Counted from the stretch's first letter, positions 40,431 through 51,567 are shown. The stretch is DNA of 64,000 bases from an uncultured Pelagibacteraceae bacterium (GCA_902537845.1 CACBDC010000004.1:30352-94351); one strand, 5' to 3'. Numbers and translations: made by a program. The notes: a model not told the origin generated them from the letters alone.

Positions 40431-41888
40431 ATGTCAGTAGCGATAAATTACATAAAAAAAAAAATTAGCAGCCCTAAGTCCAATTTAATCTTATTTTGTA
40501 ATGATAAGTTTAACACAAACAGCTTAAAAAAATATCTATCGAATTCTGAGATTTCGTACATAAACGATCTTTTAAAATCAAGTGATTTGAAAAAAAATAT
40601 GCTGGTTTTTGAATTAAATTCAAAAAAAAAAATATTTTTAATATCAATTAAAAATAATCTTAAAACCTCTGATATAGAAAATTTAGGCGCAGAGCTTTAT
40701 GGAAGAGTTAATTATGGAAAAAGCCGTGAATATTTTTTAAACACTGATACTGTAATTGGAAAAATTGAAAATTTTGTAAGTCATTTTCTTCATGGGCTTA
40801 AACTAAAGTCATATGAATTTAAAAAATATAAAACGAAAAAAGATATAAGAGAAATCAAAATAATTGTATTTGGCAATAAAAATAAACCTAGTACGCAAAA
40901 TCAATTAAAATTTAAGGCTTTAGAAGAAGGAACTTTTTATGCGAGAGACTTAGTTTCTGAACCTGGAAATGTTTTGCATCCAGATGAATATGCTAAAAGA
41001 TTAAATTCTCTCAAAAAAATTGGTTTAAAAGTAAATATTTATGATAAGAAAAAATTAAAAAAAATGGGCATGAACGCTTTGCTTGGTGTAGGAATGGGAA
41101 GTATTAGAGGATCTTACCTAGTAACAATGGAATGGAATGGAGCAAAAAATAATACTAAACCTCTTGCATTTGTAGGTAAAGGTGTAACTTTTGATACCGG
41201 GGGTTATTCATTAAAACCAGCCCGGTTTATGGAAGATATGACATATGATATGGCAGGCTCTGCAGCTGTAGTTGGTCTTATGAAAAATTTAGCTCTTAGA
41301 AAATCAAAAATTAATGCAGTAGGTGTGGTCGGGCTTGTAGAGAACATGGTTAGTGGTGTTGCCCAGCGGCCTGGAGATATTGTTAAATCTTACAGCGGAA
41401 AAACTATAGAGGTATTAAACACAGATGCTGAGGGTAGATTAGTTTTAGCAGATGCATTAACTTTTACGGAAAGGAAATTTAAACCAAAATTTATAATTGA
41501 TTTAGCTACCTTAACTGGAGCGATTATTGTTTGTTTAGGATCTGAATATGCAGGACTTTTCTCTAATGATGATAAATTATCTAAACAAATTTTAAATGCG
41601 GGTGAAAAAGTAGAGGAAAAATTATGGAGAATGCCTCTTCATAAAAATTATGATAAGCTTATGAATTCTAAAAATGCAGATGTTCAAAATATTAATTACG
41701 TTGGTGGTGCGGGATCTACAACAGCAGCTCAGTTTTTACAAAGATTTATTCTCAACAAAACACCCTGGGCGCATCTAGATATTGCTGGAATGGCATTTTC
41801 AAAATATGGAGGTGCATTAAATACAGGTGGTGCAACAGGATTCGGTGTAAGATTGCTAAACGAATTAATTGAGGAAAACTATGAATAG
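40431..41888 (+). CDS. pepA: Leucyl aminopeptidase
   Basis: LAFVGKGVTFDTGGYSLKPA, VEVLNTDAEGRLVLADAL-type motif (IEVLNTDAEGRLVLADAL). Confidence 0.97.
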   Translation: MSVAINYIKKKISSPKSNLILFCNDKFNTNSLKKYLSNSEISYINDLLKSSDLKKNMLVFELNSKKKIFLISIKNNLKTSDIENLGAELYGRVNYGKSREYFLNTDTVIGKIENFVSHFLHGLKLKSYEFKKYKTKKDIREIKIIVFGNKNKPSTQNQLKFKALEEGTFYARDLVSEPGNVLHPDEYAKRLNSLKKIGLKVNIYDKKKLKKMGMNALLGVGMGSIRGSYLVTMEWNGAKNNTKPLAFVGKGVTFDTGGYSLKPARFMEDMTYDMAGSAAVVGLMKNLALRKSKINAVGVVGLVENMVSGVAQRPGDIVKSYSGKTIEVLNTDAEGRLVLADALTFTERKFKPKFIIDLATLTGAIIVCLGSEYAGLFSNDDKLSKQILNAGEKVEEKLWRMPLHKNYDKLMNSKNADVQNINYVGGAGSTTAAQFLQRFILNKTPWAHLDIAGMAFSKYGGALNTGGATGFGVRLLNELIEENYE

Positions 41889-42291
41889 TGTTCAGCAAAC
41901 TTTATCAATAATCAAACCAGACGCTGTCGAAAGAAATTTGGTAGAAAAAATAAAAAATATTTTTAAAAAAAATAAATTAATCATTAAAGAAAGTAAGAAA
42001 ATACATATTACCAAAGATGAAGCGGCTGAGTTTTATAAAGTTCATCAATCGAAACCTTTTTATAATGATTTATGTGCATATTTATCCTCTGGCCCAATAG
42101 TTGTTATGATTTTAGAGGGTGTAAATGCAGTATTTGAAAATAGAAAATTAATGGGTGCTACAAATCCAAAAGATGCTGACGAAAATACAATAAGAAAACT
42201 TTATGGAATCTCAATCGATAAAAACTCTGTACATGGCTCAGATTCAGGAGAAAACGCTAAAAAAGAAATAGAATTTTTTTTTAAAAACTAA
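41881..42291 (+). CDS. ndk: Nucleoside diphosphate kinase
   Basis: QTLSIIKPDAVERNLV, NSVHGSDSGENAKKEIEFFF. Start preferred at 41881 (MNSVQQTLS). Confidence 0.97.
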   Translation: MNSVQQTLSIIKPDAVERNLVEKIKNIFKKNKLIIKESKKIHITKDEAAEFYKVHQSKPFYNDLCAYLSSGPIVVMILEGVNAVFENRKLMGATNPKDADENTIRKLYGISIDKNSVHGSDSGENAKKEIEFFFKN

Positions 42292-42848
42292 TCCCTAAAT
42301 ATTTTTATTATTGCTTCTGGAAACGCTCTATACTCAAGCTTTTGAGTCTTTTTTTTCAAGTCTTCTACATTATCCTTTGTTTTAATATAAAAAAATTTTT
42401 GAGTTATTGTGCTGCCACTATCCAATTTTTTATTAACAAAATGCACAGTACAACCCGTCTTAATTTCCTTGCTTTTTAATACTCTTGAAAAAGTTTCTAA
42501 ACCTTTAAATTTAGGCAATAATGATGGATGAATATTAATAATTCTTTTTCTATAATTATTAAGTATTTTTTCTGAGATTATCCTCATATATCCCGCAAGA
42601 CAAATAAAAGATATTTTATATTTTTTAAGATAAAGTAAAATCCTATTTTCATAGTTTTTCATTTTTGTATTAATGAAAATATAGGGAATTCTGTATTTTT
42701 TTGCATAATTAATTCCATAAGCTTTTTTATTATTACAAATTATTAAGTTAATTTTAATTGGAAAAGAATTATCTCTTGAATTAATAATCAAATTTTTAAG
42801 ATTTGATCCTTTTCCAGAAATGAATACACAAGTTTTGATTTTTACCAT
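42288..42848 (-). CDS. purN: Phosphoribosylglycinamide formyltransferase
   Basis: CVFISGKGSNLKNLI, RIINIHPSLLPKFKGLETFSRVLKSKEIKTGCTVHFV. Confidence 0.95.
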   Translation of the reverse strand: MVKIKTCVFISGKGSNLKNLIINSRDNSFPIKINLIICNNKKAYGINYAKKYRIPYIFINTKMKNYENRILLYLKKYKISFICLAGYMRIISEKILNNYRKRIINIHPSLLPKFKGLETFSRVLKSKEIKTGCTVHFVNKKLDSGSTITQKFFYIKTKDNVEDLKKKTQKLEYRAFPEAIIKIFRD

Positions 42849-43870
42849 CTAAAAGAATTTAATAAATTTATTCTAAAAGTATTTTTAGAAATATAGCCTA
42901 TTTCATAAGGTTTAAAATTATTTGGAAAACTTTTTTTAATTTTTGACACATTTTTTTTAGAAACTATTAAACAGAATCCCACACCACAATTGAAAGTTTT
43001 CATCATTTCGGCGTCTGATATATTTTTACTTTTTAACCACTTAAAAATTTTAGATATTTTTATTTTAGAGAGATCAATATTTAGAGTTAAGTTTTTAGGA
43101 ATAGATCTCAATAAGTTTTCAATTAAACCACCTCCAGTTATGTGAGCCGCAGCTTTTATAAGATTATTGCTCACTAATTTTAGAACTTCTTTTGAATAAA
43201 TTTTTGTTGGTTTTAAAATTTCCTTTTTTAAATTTTTTGGAAGTTTATTATTTTTTAAAATCATTCTTACCAAAGAGTATCCATTGGAATGTATTCCATT
43301 AGAAGGAATAGCAAGAACAACATCATTTTTTTTAACATTTTTTTTATCTAAAATTTTTTTTTTTGATACAATACCAACACTAAAACCTGCTAAGTCAAAT
43401 TTATTCTTGGAGTAAGTGCCTGGCATTTCTGCTGTCTCGCCACCAATTAATTTACAATCAGAAATTTTACATCCCTTAAAAATTCCATTTATAATTTGTT
43501 TGCTTTTGTTCAAGTCTAGTTTACCAACAGCAATATAATCTAAAAAAAATAACGGTTTTGCCCCTTGTACTATTAAGTCGTTTACGCACATTGCAACTAA
43601 GTCAATTCCAATAGTGTTAAATTTTTTAAATTTATTTGCTAATTCTATTTTAGTCCCAACCCCATCTGTGCATGAAACAATTACTGGATCTTTTATTTTG
43701 AGATTACTTATATCAAATAATGAACCAAAACCTCCAATTACATCTTTTTTGGAAGAGATCTTCGTTTTTTTGACATTTTTTTTAGATACTTTAGATATAT
43801 AACTTATTAACTTATTAGCTAAAGAAATGTTAACACCACTTTTTTTATAACTATTTTTATTTTTTTTCAT
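42842..43870 (-). CDS. purM: Phosphoribosylformylglycinamidine cyclo-ligase
   Basis: VIGGFGSLFDIS, VSCTDGVGTKIELA, KLIGGETAEMPGTY, AHITGGGLIENLLR. Confidence 0.97.
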   Translation of the reverse strand: MKKNKNSYKKSGVNISLANKLISYISKVSKKNVKKTKISSKKDVIGGFGSLFDISNLKIKDPVIVSCTDGVGTKIELANKFKKFNTIGIDLVAMCVNDLIVQGAKPLFFLDYIAVGKLDLNKSKQIINGIFKGCKISDCKLIGGETAEMPGTYSKNKFDLAGFSVGIVSKKKILDKKNVKKNDVVLAIPSNGIHSNGYSLVRMILKNNKLPKNLKKEILKPTKIYSKEVLKLVSNNLIKAAAHITGGGLIENLLRSIPKNLTLNIDLSKIKISKIFKWLKSKNISDAEMMKTFNCGVGFCLIVSKKNVSKIKKSFPNNFKPYEIGYISKNTFRINLLNSFRW

Positions 43871-43893
43871 TTATAAATTGATAATTAGTATTT

Positions 43894-44946
43894 ATGAAAT
43901 TGTATAAGCAAATAATTTTTATTTTAATTGTTTTTTTTAAATCTGGAAATCTTTTATCGGAAAATAATCTATTTAATGTTAATAATATAGAATTAGAGAA
44001 AAAAGATAAAATTTCTAATAATACACTCGCAAATCAGGCTATAAAAACCGCTTTCGATCAACTAATCAAAAAAATCCTTTTAAAAAAGGACAATAAAAAA
44101 TTATCAGGGATGGATTTTGCGTCAATAAAACAATTGGTAACATATTATCAAATTTCAAATAGCTCTGAAAAAAAAGATGATAAAAAAGAATTTGTGAATT
44201 TCAGCGTCACTTTTGACAAAGATAAGATGCATGATCTATTTTACAAAAAAGGTATTTCATATTCTGAAATTTCGGATAAAGAGTTGTATATTTTGCCTTT
44301 GCTAATTAAAGTAGATGAAATTTACGTATTTAATAATAATTATTTTTACAAAAATTGGAACGAAATTTATAATATTAATTTAATAGAGTTTATTCTCCCG
44401 TTAGAAAATATTGAAATCATACAAGAAATTAATAAAAATCGTAATAATTTATTAAATATTGATAATAAAAATCTCTTTAAAGAATATGTAAATAAAAACA
44501 CTGCTTTAATTTTAATCGAAGATACTTTAGCTAAAGATAAAAGAGTTTATTTAAAGACAAACATTCAAGGTAAAAATATATCAAAAAATATAATAATAAA
44601 GGAGCAGGATTTAACTTCAGCAGAATTATATAAAAAAATAACTTTAGAAACAAAAAAAGAATTAATAAATTTAGTTAAATCAGAAAATTTAATAGATATC
44701 AGAACTCCATCATTTCTTAATGCAAAATTTGATCTAAGCAGCAAAAAAAATCTAGTGGAACTCAATTCAAGAATTGAAAATATTGACTTAATTGAAAATG
44801 TTTTTGTGCAAGAATTCAATAAAGATTATGTAAACTTAAAAATTAAGTATTTAGGTAAATTAGATAAAATAATAAAACAATTACGGAGTAAAAATATTAT
44901 TCTTGAATTAATTAATGAACAGTGGATTATCACAACCTTAAAATAA
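43894..44946 (+). CDS. DUF2066-like secreted protein
   Basis: Signal peptide; NQAIKTAFDQLIKKILLKKD; position between purM and hda, as in other alphaproteobacteria. Confidence 0.65.
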   Translation: MKLYKQIIFILIVFFKSGNLLSENNLFNVNNIELEKKDKISNNTLANQAIKTAFDQLIKKILLKKDNKKLSGMDFASIKQLVTYYQISNSSEKKDDKKEFVNFSVTFDKDKMHDLFYKKGISYSEISDKELYILPLLIKVDEIYVFNNNYFYKNWNEIYNINLIEFILPLENIEIIQEINKNRNNLLNIDNKNLFKEYVNKNTALILIEDTLAKDKRVYLKTNIQGKNISKNIIIKEQDLTSAELYKKITLETKKELINLVKSENLIDIRTPSFLNAKFDLSSKKNLVELNSRIENIDLIENVFVQEFNKDYVNLKIKYLGKLDKIIKQLRSKNIILELINEQWIITTLK

Positions 44947-45602
44947 TGGACCAACTTATATTTAAATTTCCATTTTCAAAAAAATATTATGAACAAGATT
45001 TTTTTGTTTCTAGCAATAATTTTTCAGCATTTAAATTAATTGAAGGTTGGCCTAATTGGCCCGGCAGATTATTAAATATTTTTGGAGCATCCGGTTCAGG
45101 AAAAACACATCTTGCAAAAATTTTAGAAAAAAAGATAAAAAAAATTAAATTAATAGAGGCAAAAGATGTAAATAACAAAGTTGTTCAAGATTTAAATAAA
45201 ATAGATTGTTTGATAATTGACAGTTTTAATAATGATATTGAAGAAAAATTACTTTATTCAATTATTAATCAATCAAAACAATTGGAAAATTATATATTAA
45301 TAAATTCTGTCTCAGCTATAAAAAATATTAAATTTGATTTAAATGATTTACAATCTAGAATTAATAGTTTTTTATATATCGGAATAGAATTACCTACCGA
45401 CGATTTACTAAAAGTGATAATTTCAAAATCATTATCTGATAAACAAATAAGTATTAACCCAAAAATATCGGAATTTATTATTAAGAATGTAGAAAGATCC
45501 TATGAAAAAATGTTTAAATTCCTTAAAGATGTAGACGAATTGTCTTTATCTACTGGAAAATCAATTAATATTAATCTAATAAAAAAAGTATTAAATCAAT
45601 GA
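44946..45602 (+). CDS. hda: DnaA-related regulator (Hda/DnaA ATPase family)
   Basis: [18 protein letters not shown] Walker [31 protein letters not shown]. Start preferred at [10 protein letters not shown] (44946). Confidence 0.88.
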   Translation: MDQLIFKFPFSKKYYEQDFFVSSNNFSAFKLIEGWPNWPGRLLNIFGASGSGKTHLAKILEKKIKKIKLIEAKDVNNKVVQDLNKIDCLIIDSFNNDIEEKLLYSIINQSKQLENYILINSVSAIKNIKFDLNDLQSRINSFLYIGIELPTDDLLKVIISKSLSDKQISINPKISEFIIKNVERSYEKMFKFLKDVDELSLSTGKSININLIKKVLNQ

Positions 45603-47386
45603 ATAAATATAGAACTCACAATTGTTCAGAATTAAGTGAAAAAGAAATAAACAAGATAGTAAATATTTCTGGTTGGCTTCATAGAAAAAGAGATCATGGA
45701 AATTTACTATTTATTGACTTAAGAGATCATTACGGAATGACACAATGTGTTATTGAAAATAATAATAAATTTTTTCCTGTTTTAGAAAAATCTAAACCTG
45801 AGACTGTTTTAAAAATAACTGGCAAAGTTGTAAAAAGATCTAGTGAAAGTGAAAATTTAGATTTGAAAACTGGTAAAATTGAAGTTTCTATTCAATCTGT
45901 AGAAGTTTTATCTAATGCGAAAGAGTTACCCATGCCGGTTTTTGGTGAGCAAGAATATCCAGAAGAAATAAGATTAAAATATAGATTTCTAGATTTACGA
46001 AGAGAAGAAATGCATAATAATATGATTTTGAGATCTAAAGTAATTTCTTTTATAAGGACTGAAATGACAAAACTTGGTTTTTTAGAGTATCAAACTCCAA
46101 TTTTAACATCCTCTAGCCCTGAAGGTGCTAGAGATTTTCTAGTTCCTAGTAGATTGAACCCCGGTAAATTTTATGCATTACCGCAAGCACCACAACAATT
46201 TAAGCAATTAATTATGGTTTCAGGCTTTGATAAATATTTTCAAATTGCACCTTGTTTTAGAGACGAAGATGCAAGAGCTGATAGAAGTCCGGGAGAATTT
46301 TATCAATTGGATATAGAGATGTCTTTTGTTGAGCAAGAGGACGTATTCAATGTTGTAGAAAAATTAATGGTAAACTTATTTAAAAAATTTTCTAAAAAAA
46401 AGATACCTAAAGAAAAATTTACAAAGATATCTTATCATGATTCAATGAGAAAATATGGAACTGATAAGCCAGACTTAAGAAATCCATTAATTATTCACGA
46501 CTTAACAGAAATTTTTACAAGAGAAGATGTAAAATTTGATATATTCAAAAAGTTAGTTAAAACCGGATCAATAGTAAGAGCTATAATAACAAAACAGACA
46601 AAAGATAAACCTAGAAGTTTTTTTGATAATATTGATAAATGGGCCAAAGAGCAGGGCGCTTCTGGTTTAGCATATTTTACTATTGAAAAAGATAAAAAGT
46701 TAAGTGGAAAAGGTCCAGTTGGTAAGTTTTTCAGCGAGGAGTCAATTAAAGAAATTATGACAAAATGTAAAGCAGAGGTTGGCGATAGTATTTTTTTCGC
46801 TTGTGGAAAAATAAAAGATATTGAAAAAATTTTATCAGTAGCAAGAAATAAAATTGCGCAAGATTTAAATATTATAGATAAAGATCAATTCAATTTTTGT
46901 TGGATAATTGATTATCCAATGTATGAATTAGATGAAAATTCTAAAAAAATAATTTTTAGTCATAATCCATTTTCTATGCCACAAGGGAATATAAACGAAC
47001 TAAATTTTAACAAACCATTAGAAATGAAGGCTTATCAATACGATATAGTTTGCAACGGCATAGAATTATCTTCTGGAGCGATAAGAAATCATATTCCAGA
47101 ATTAATGTACAAATTATTTTCAGTAGTAGGATATAAAAAAGATGATGTAGAAAAAAAGTTTAGTGGTATGATTAACGCCTTAAGTTATGGAGCTCCTCCA
47201 CATGGAGGTATAGCCCCAGGTATTGATAGAATTGTAATGTTATTAGCTGGCAAAGAAAATATTAGAGAAATAACTCTTTTTCCGATGAATCAAAATGCAC
47301 AAGATCTTATGATGCAGGCACCTTCCGAAGTAGACGAAAAACAATTAAAAGAGCTGAGTATTAAAAAAGATATTAAAAATAATTAG
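45599..47386 (+). CDS. aspS: Aspartate--tRNA ligase
   Basis: [79 protein letters not shown]. Confidence 0.98.
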   Translation: MNKYRTHNCSELSEKEINKIVNISGWLHRKRDHGNLLFIDLRDHYGMTQCVIENNNKFFPVLEKSKPETVLKITGKVVKRSSESENLDLKTGKIEVSIQSVEVLSNAKELPMPVFGEQEYPEEIRLKYRFLDLRREEMHNNMILRSKVISFIRTEMTKLGFLEYQTPILTSSSPEGARDFLVPSRLNPGKFYALPQAPQQFKQLIMVSGFDKYFQIAPCFRDEDARADRSPGEFYQLDIEMSFVEQEDVFNVVEKLMVNLFKKFSKKKIPKEKFTKISYHDSMRKYGTDKPDLRNPLIIHDLTEIFTREDVKFDIFKKLVKTGSIVRAIITKQTKDKPRSFFDNIDKWAKEQGASGLAYFTIEKDKKLSGKGPVGKFFSEESIKEIMTKCKAEVGDSIFFACGKIKDIEKILSVARNKIAQDLNIIDKDQFNFCWIIDYPMYELDENSKKIIFSHNPFSMPQGNINELNFNKPLEMKAYQYDIVCNGIELSSGAIRNHIPELMYKLFSVVGYKKDDVEKKFSGMINALSYGAPPHGGIAPGIDRIVMLLAGKENIREITLFPMNQNAQDLMMQAPSEVDEKQLKELSIKKDIKNN

Positions 47387-48204
47387 TTTTTTGTTTTCAG
47401 GTTTATCCTTACGTCAGAAAGATCTACGAGTTTTTCTTCATAATTGCTTCTAACAAAACCTTTCGAAGTTATATTTTTTACAATTTTCAGAAATTTATCA
47501 TCTCCTTTTTCAGTATGTGTACTTTTCGAACTCGCTATAGATGGTGTGTGGGCTAAATCTTCTTTACCTAGATAAGAAATAGCTAGTTCCCTAAAAACAT
47601 AATCTAAAATTGATGAGGCACTCAGTATTCTATCGTTTCCTATAACATGGCCTGACGGTTCAAATTTTGTATCAATAAATGCATCTACATATTCTTCTAA
47701 CGGCACTCCATATTGTAAGCCCAAGGAAATAGCTATTGCAAAATTGTTCATCATTGCTTTAACAAGTTCACCCTCTTTATTTGTGTCAATAAAAATTTCT
47801 CCTATTTTTCCATCATCATATTCACCAGTGTGTAAATAAACTTTATGGTCACCAATTTGTGCTTTTTGGATATAGCCTTTTCTTCTATCTGGCATTTTAA
47901 ATCTTGCGTTATTTTTAACTTTCAAATTTGTGTGACTCTTTTCAATATTTTTTGGCGCAGACTTAATTTGAGTTGCTATATTATTTGAAATTGCCTCCTT
48001 AGGGATTGATTTCTCAGATTTTTCATCATTTTTCCCACCGATTTTTTTTGTTTTTCTATTATTCAACTTTACATCGATTACCTCAACTTCTCCGTCAGAT
48101 CTTTGATCAATCTTAGATAGTTCAGAGTCATCTAAATTGTTTAGCGTATGAACTGTTTTAAATGTACAAGTATAAAAAGTTTCAACTACGTATTTTTTTT
48201 TCAT
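47383..48204 (-). CDS. Stand-alone TSCPD-domain protein, homologous to the C-terminal region of class II ribonucleotide reductase NrdJ
   Basis: [107 protein letters not shown]. Confidence 0.85.
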   Translation of the reverse strand: MKKKYVVETFYTCTFKTVHTLNNLDDSELSKIDQRSDGEVEVIDVKLNNRKTKKIGGKNDEKSEKSIPKEAISNNIATQIKSAPKNIEKSHTNLKVKNNARFKMPDRRKGYIQKAQIGDHKVYLHTGEYDDGKIGEIFIDTNKEGELVKAMMNNFAIAISLGLQYGVPLEEYVDAFIDTKFEPSGHVIGNDRILSASSILDYVFRELAISYLGKEDLAHTPSIASSKSTHTEKGDDKFLKIVKNITSKGFVRSNYEEKLVDLSDVRINLKTKN

Positions 48205-48237
48205 AATTTTTATGGAATCTCTTTATTTAGATATATA

Positions 48238-48277
48238 TTAATTGTATAAGGTGTCTATTACTTAATAATACAATTAA
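48238..48277. promoter_or_regulatory. 10-bp inverted repeat with 20-nt spacer in divergent intergenic region
   Basis: TTAATTGTAT (48238-48247) and ATACAATTAA (48268-48277). Confidence 0.4.
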
Positions 48278-48303
48278 GAATTGTGTGGATTTAAAATTTT
48301 ATT

Positions 48304-48654
48304 ATGAACTTAAAAATATTTTTTATTTGGTGGAGAAGGCAAACATTTGGAACCTTTCTTAAAACTCTATTTTTCGGAAAATTTGTTGGATCAGACCAAT
48401 ATGGAAATAAATATTATAAAAGTAAAAATGATGAACGTTGGGTAATTTATTCTAATGAGATTGAAGCAACCAAAATTACATCTGATTGGCATTTGTGGAT
48501 ACACCACACAATTGATAAAATTCCCGATAAAAATGACATTAAATACTCATGGCAAAAAAAACATCTAGAAAATCAAACAGGTTCAAATAATAGTTTTAAG
48601 CCTGTGAGGATAAAAAAAAATAGCATTAAGAAGAAGTATGAAACTTGGAAGTAA
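48304..48654 (+). CDS. NDUFA12 (B17.2)-like NADH:ubiquinone oxidoreductase accessory subunit
   Basis: WWRRQTFGTFLKTLFFGKFVGSDQYGNKYYKSKNDERWVIY...WHLWIHHTIDKIP. Confidence 0.92.
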   Translation: MNLKIFFIWWRRQTFGTFLKTLFFGKFVGSDQYGNKYYKSKNDERWVIYSNEIEATKITSDWHLWIHHTIDKIPDKNDIKYSWQKKHLENQTGSNNSFKPVRIKKNSIKKKYETWK

Positions 48655-49135
48655 AATTTTTATTATTTTATATTTTATATCTTTTAATCACTCTTTTGCT
48701 GAGGAAAAAATTATTTTAACTCCTTTAATAAACTTAGAAAAAATTAAACCAAGCTTTGAAGATATAGATATTGAAAACGAAAATATTAATTCACAACAAA
48801 ATCTTAAAGAAAAAAAAAATTCTAAGAACTTAAAATCTTCTCAAGCAATTTTAATTGGTTTGGATAAGATCACGGCTAAGTCTTCGGAACTTGTAGTGAA
48901 TTTGAATGAGTCTAAAAAATTTGGACCTCTAGAGATTAAAATACTAAAATGTGGAAAAGTTAAAGTAAATAACAGAATTGACAGTGTTGCTTACATGCAA
49001 GTGAAGGATTTAACTAAAAATGATAATGAAAAAGTTTTTATTTTTAATGGTTGGACTTTTGCTTCAGATCCAAGTCTAACTCCTTTCGACCACGCTATTT
49101 ATGATTTACAATTATTAAACTGTAATGAAGCTTAA
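48638..49135 (+). CDS. DUF2155 family protein
   Basis: KFGPLEIKILKCGKV...MQVKDLTKNDNEKVFIFNGWTFASDPSLTPFDHAIYDLQLLNC. Confidence 0.85.
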   Translation: MKLGSKIFIILYFISFNHSFAEEKIILTPLINLEKIKPSFEDIDIENENINSQQNLKEKKNSKNLKSSQAILIGLDKITAKSSELVVNLNESKKFGPLEIKILKCGKVKVNNRIDSVAYMQVKDLTKNDNEKVFIFNGWTFASDPSLTPFDHAIYDLQLLNCNEA

Positions 49136-50469
49136 TAAAATTTTTCTTTTCCAAGCCAATTTGTATCAAAATTAGAACTAATAAATTTCTCGTGATTTAA
49201 AATTTTTTTGTGTAAATCTATTGTTGTTGTTATTCCCTCTAAAACAAATTCATCCAAAGATCTTAAGGTACGTTGAATAGCTTCAGTTCTATTTCGGCCT
49301 TTACAAATAACTTTTGCAATAAGGCTGTCGTAATACGGTGTAATTTTACAACCTTGAAATATAGAACCATCTACTCTTGTTCTAAATCCAGAAGGCTGAT
49401 GGCAAACACTTATTGTGCCTGGGCTTGGCTGAAAATCTAATGCGGGATTTTCAGCATTAATCCTACACTCAATTGTGTGGCCTCTTGGTTTTATATCATC
49501 CTGTTTTAAAGCAGTTTCACCAGTAAAAGCGATCCATAACTGTTCTTTTACTATATCTATTCCAGTTTGCACTTCAGTTACAGGATGTTCAACTTGAACT
49601 CTTGTGTTCATTTCAAGAAAATAAAATTTTCCATTTTCATAAATAAATTCAACTGTGCCAGCACCTTCGTAATTTATTTGTTCAACCATTTTAACAGTTT
49701 TCTCTAGTAAATCATTTCTCTGATTTTCAGTTAAGACAGGACTTGGGGTCTCTTCAATTAATTTTTGATGTCTTCTCTGAACTGAACAGTCTCTTTCACC
49801 TAAGTGGACTGTTTTGTTTTTTCCAGACATGACCTGAACTTCGATATGTCTTGGATTTTTAAAGTATTTTTCGATATATAATTCATCATTATTAAAAAAT
49901 TTTTTTGCTTCGGACTTTGCTGTAAGAAATAAATTTTCTAAATTTTTTTCTTCTTCAACAATTTTCATACCTTTACCACCTCCACCTCCAGCTGCTTTGA
50001 TAAGAATTGGATACCCGATCTCTTTACAAATTGACTTAGCTTCAGCTAAAGATCTAACGCCACCCTCAGAACCTTCAATTATGGGTAAACCATATTTTTT
50101 AGCAATTCTTTTTGCCTCAATTTTATCTCCCATCTTAGAGATAATCTCTGCACTTGGACCAATAAATTTTATTCCGTGTTTGTTTACAATTTCTGAAAAT
50201 TTAGCATTCTCTGACAAAAATCCATATCCAGGATGAATAGCTTCTGCACCTGTTAAATCGACTGCAGACATTATAGATGAAATATTTAGATAACTATTTT
50301 GAGGTTGATGAGAACCTATACAAACACTTTCATCAGCTAATCTCACATGCATAGAATCAGAATCCACATCTGAATGGACTGCAACTGTTCCTATTCCCCA
50401 TTCTTTACATGCTCTTATTACTCTTACAGCTATTTCACCTCTATTAGCTATTAAAACTTTTTTGAACAT
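49132..50469 (-). CDS. accC: Biotin carboxylase subunit of acetyl-CoA carboxylase
   Basis: FKKVLIANRGEIAVRVIRACKEWGI, KAAGGGGGKGMKIV, VEFIYENGKFYFLEMNTRVQVEHPVTE. Confidence 0.98.
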   Translation of the reverse strand: MFKKVLIANRGEIAVRVIRACKEWGIGTVAVHSDVDSDSMHVRLADESVCIGSHQPQNSYLNISSIMSAVDLTGAEAIHPGYGFLSENAKFSEIVNKHGIKFIGPSAEIISKMGDKIEAKRIAKKYGLPIIEGSEGGVRSLAEAKSICKEIGYPILIKAAGGGGGKGMKIVEEEKNLENLFLTAKSEAKKFFNNDELYIEKYFKNPRHIEVQVMSGKNKTVHLGERDCSVQRRHQKLIEETPSPVLTENQRNDLLEKTVKMVEQINYEGAGTVEFIYENGKFYFLEMNTRVQVEHPVTEVQTGIDIVKEQLWIAFTGETALKQDDIKPRGHTIECRINAENPALDFQPSPGTISVCHQPSGFRTRVDGSIFQGCKITPYYDSLIAKVICKGRNRTEAIQRTLRSLDEFVLEGITTTIDLHKKILNHEKFISSNFDTNWLGKEKFY

Positions 50470-50476
50470 CGTAAAT

Positions 50477-50902
50477 TTATTTAAGAAGAACTAAAGTTTG
50501 TCCGAACTCAACCGGCTGGCCATCTTCTACTAGAATTTTTTTTACTTCGCCATCAGAAGTTGAAGGAACATGATTCATAGTTTTCATAGCTTCTACAATC
50601 ATAACGGTTTGTCCTTTTTTTATTTTATCACCTATTTCAACGAATTTTTTAGCCCCAGGTTCTGGTGCCAAATACGCAGTCCCTATAATAGGAGATTTTA
50701 CTCTAACTCCATCACTATCATCGGCAGATTTTAGAACTGCTTTATTTTGTGGTACGACAGTATTTGTTTTTGATTGTTCAATTGATTTAGATGCTTTAGA
50801 GACTTTAATCTTTGTCTGTCCTTCTTGATACTCTAGCTCAGTCAATCCGAATTCTTTTAAATTGTCTACAAGTTCTTTTATTAATTTTTTATCAATTTTC
50901 AT
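50477..50902 (-). CDS. accB: Biotin carboxyl carrier protein
   Basis: VKSPIIGTAYLAPEPGA, VMIVEAMKTMNHVPS biotinyl-Lys motif. Confidence 0.97.
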   Translation of the reverse strand: MKIDKKLIKELVDNLKEFGLTELEYQEGQTKIKVSKASKSIEQSKTNTVVPQNKAVLKSADDSDGVRVKSPIIGTAYLAPEPGAKKFVEIGDKIKKGQTVMIVEAMKTMNHVPSTSDGEVKKILVEDGQPVEFGQTLVLLK

Positions 50903-51335
50903 TTTTAATAAATTTATTCATAGCTTGAAGAGAAATCAAATACCCTTCAGCTCCAAAACCGCAGACAATACCTTTTACAACACTACTTATTAAAGATTTA
51001 TGTCTGAAATCTTCTCTATTATATATATTGGTAATATGCAATTCAATTATTGGAATTTTTAATATTTTAAGAGCATCGTGAATAGCTACAGAAGTATGAG
51101 TATAACCACCTGCATTTATAATAAGTCCATCTTGCTCATTTCTTGATTTTTGAATTTGATTGACTAGCTCACCTTCAATATTCGATTGAAACAAAGTTAA
51201 TTTGATATTATTTTTAAGTGCAAATTCATTACAATTTTTTTCAATATTTTCTAAGGTAGAATTCCCATATTGACTCTTTTCTCTTTCACCTAAAAGGTTG
51301 AGGTTTGGACCATTAAGAATTATAATTTTATTCAT
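50892..51335 (-). CDS. aroQ: Type II 3-dehydroquinate dehydratase
   Basis: IIILNGPNLNLLGEREKSQYG, GLIINAGGYTHTSVAIHDAL, ELHITNIYNREDFRHKS. Confidence 0.97.
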   Translation of the reverse strand: MNKIIILNGPNLNLLGEREKSQYGNSTLENIEKNCNEFALKNNIKLTLFQSNIEGELVNQIQKSRNEQDGLIINAGGYTHTSVAIHDALKILKIPIIELHITNIYNREDFRHKSLISSVVKGIVCGFGAEGYLISLQAMNKFIKNEN

Positions 51336-51363
51336 AATTTTCTTAATATTGAATAACTTAATT

Positions 51364-51567
51364 ATGGCAAAAATACAATTAAATGGAAAAAAAGTAGTAA
51401 TAAAATCTAATTATTCGATATTAGATCTTTTGAAAAAATACAAATTATTAAATAAGAAAATTGCTATAGAGCATAATGGTATAATTATAACGAAAAATAA
51501 ATATAAAAAAAAATTTCTAAAAAATAATGACAAAATTGAAATAGTACATTTCATAGGTGGTGGGTAA
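51364..51567 (+). CDS. thiS: Sulfur carrier protein ThiS
   Basis: [26 protein letters not shown]...VHFIGGG with terminal Gly-Gly; start corrected from 51298. Confidence 0.9.
   Translation: MAKIQLNGKKVVIKSNYSILDLLKKYKLLNKKIAIEHNGIIITKNKYKKKFLKNNDKIEIVHFIGGG

Noticed and set aside
51298-51363. Hydrophobic N-terminal extension of ThiS (MRFGPLRIIILFIIFLILNNLI)
   Set aside because: Overlaps the aroQ start on the other strand; ThiS begins at MAKIQLNG (51364) and needs no signal peptide.
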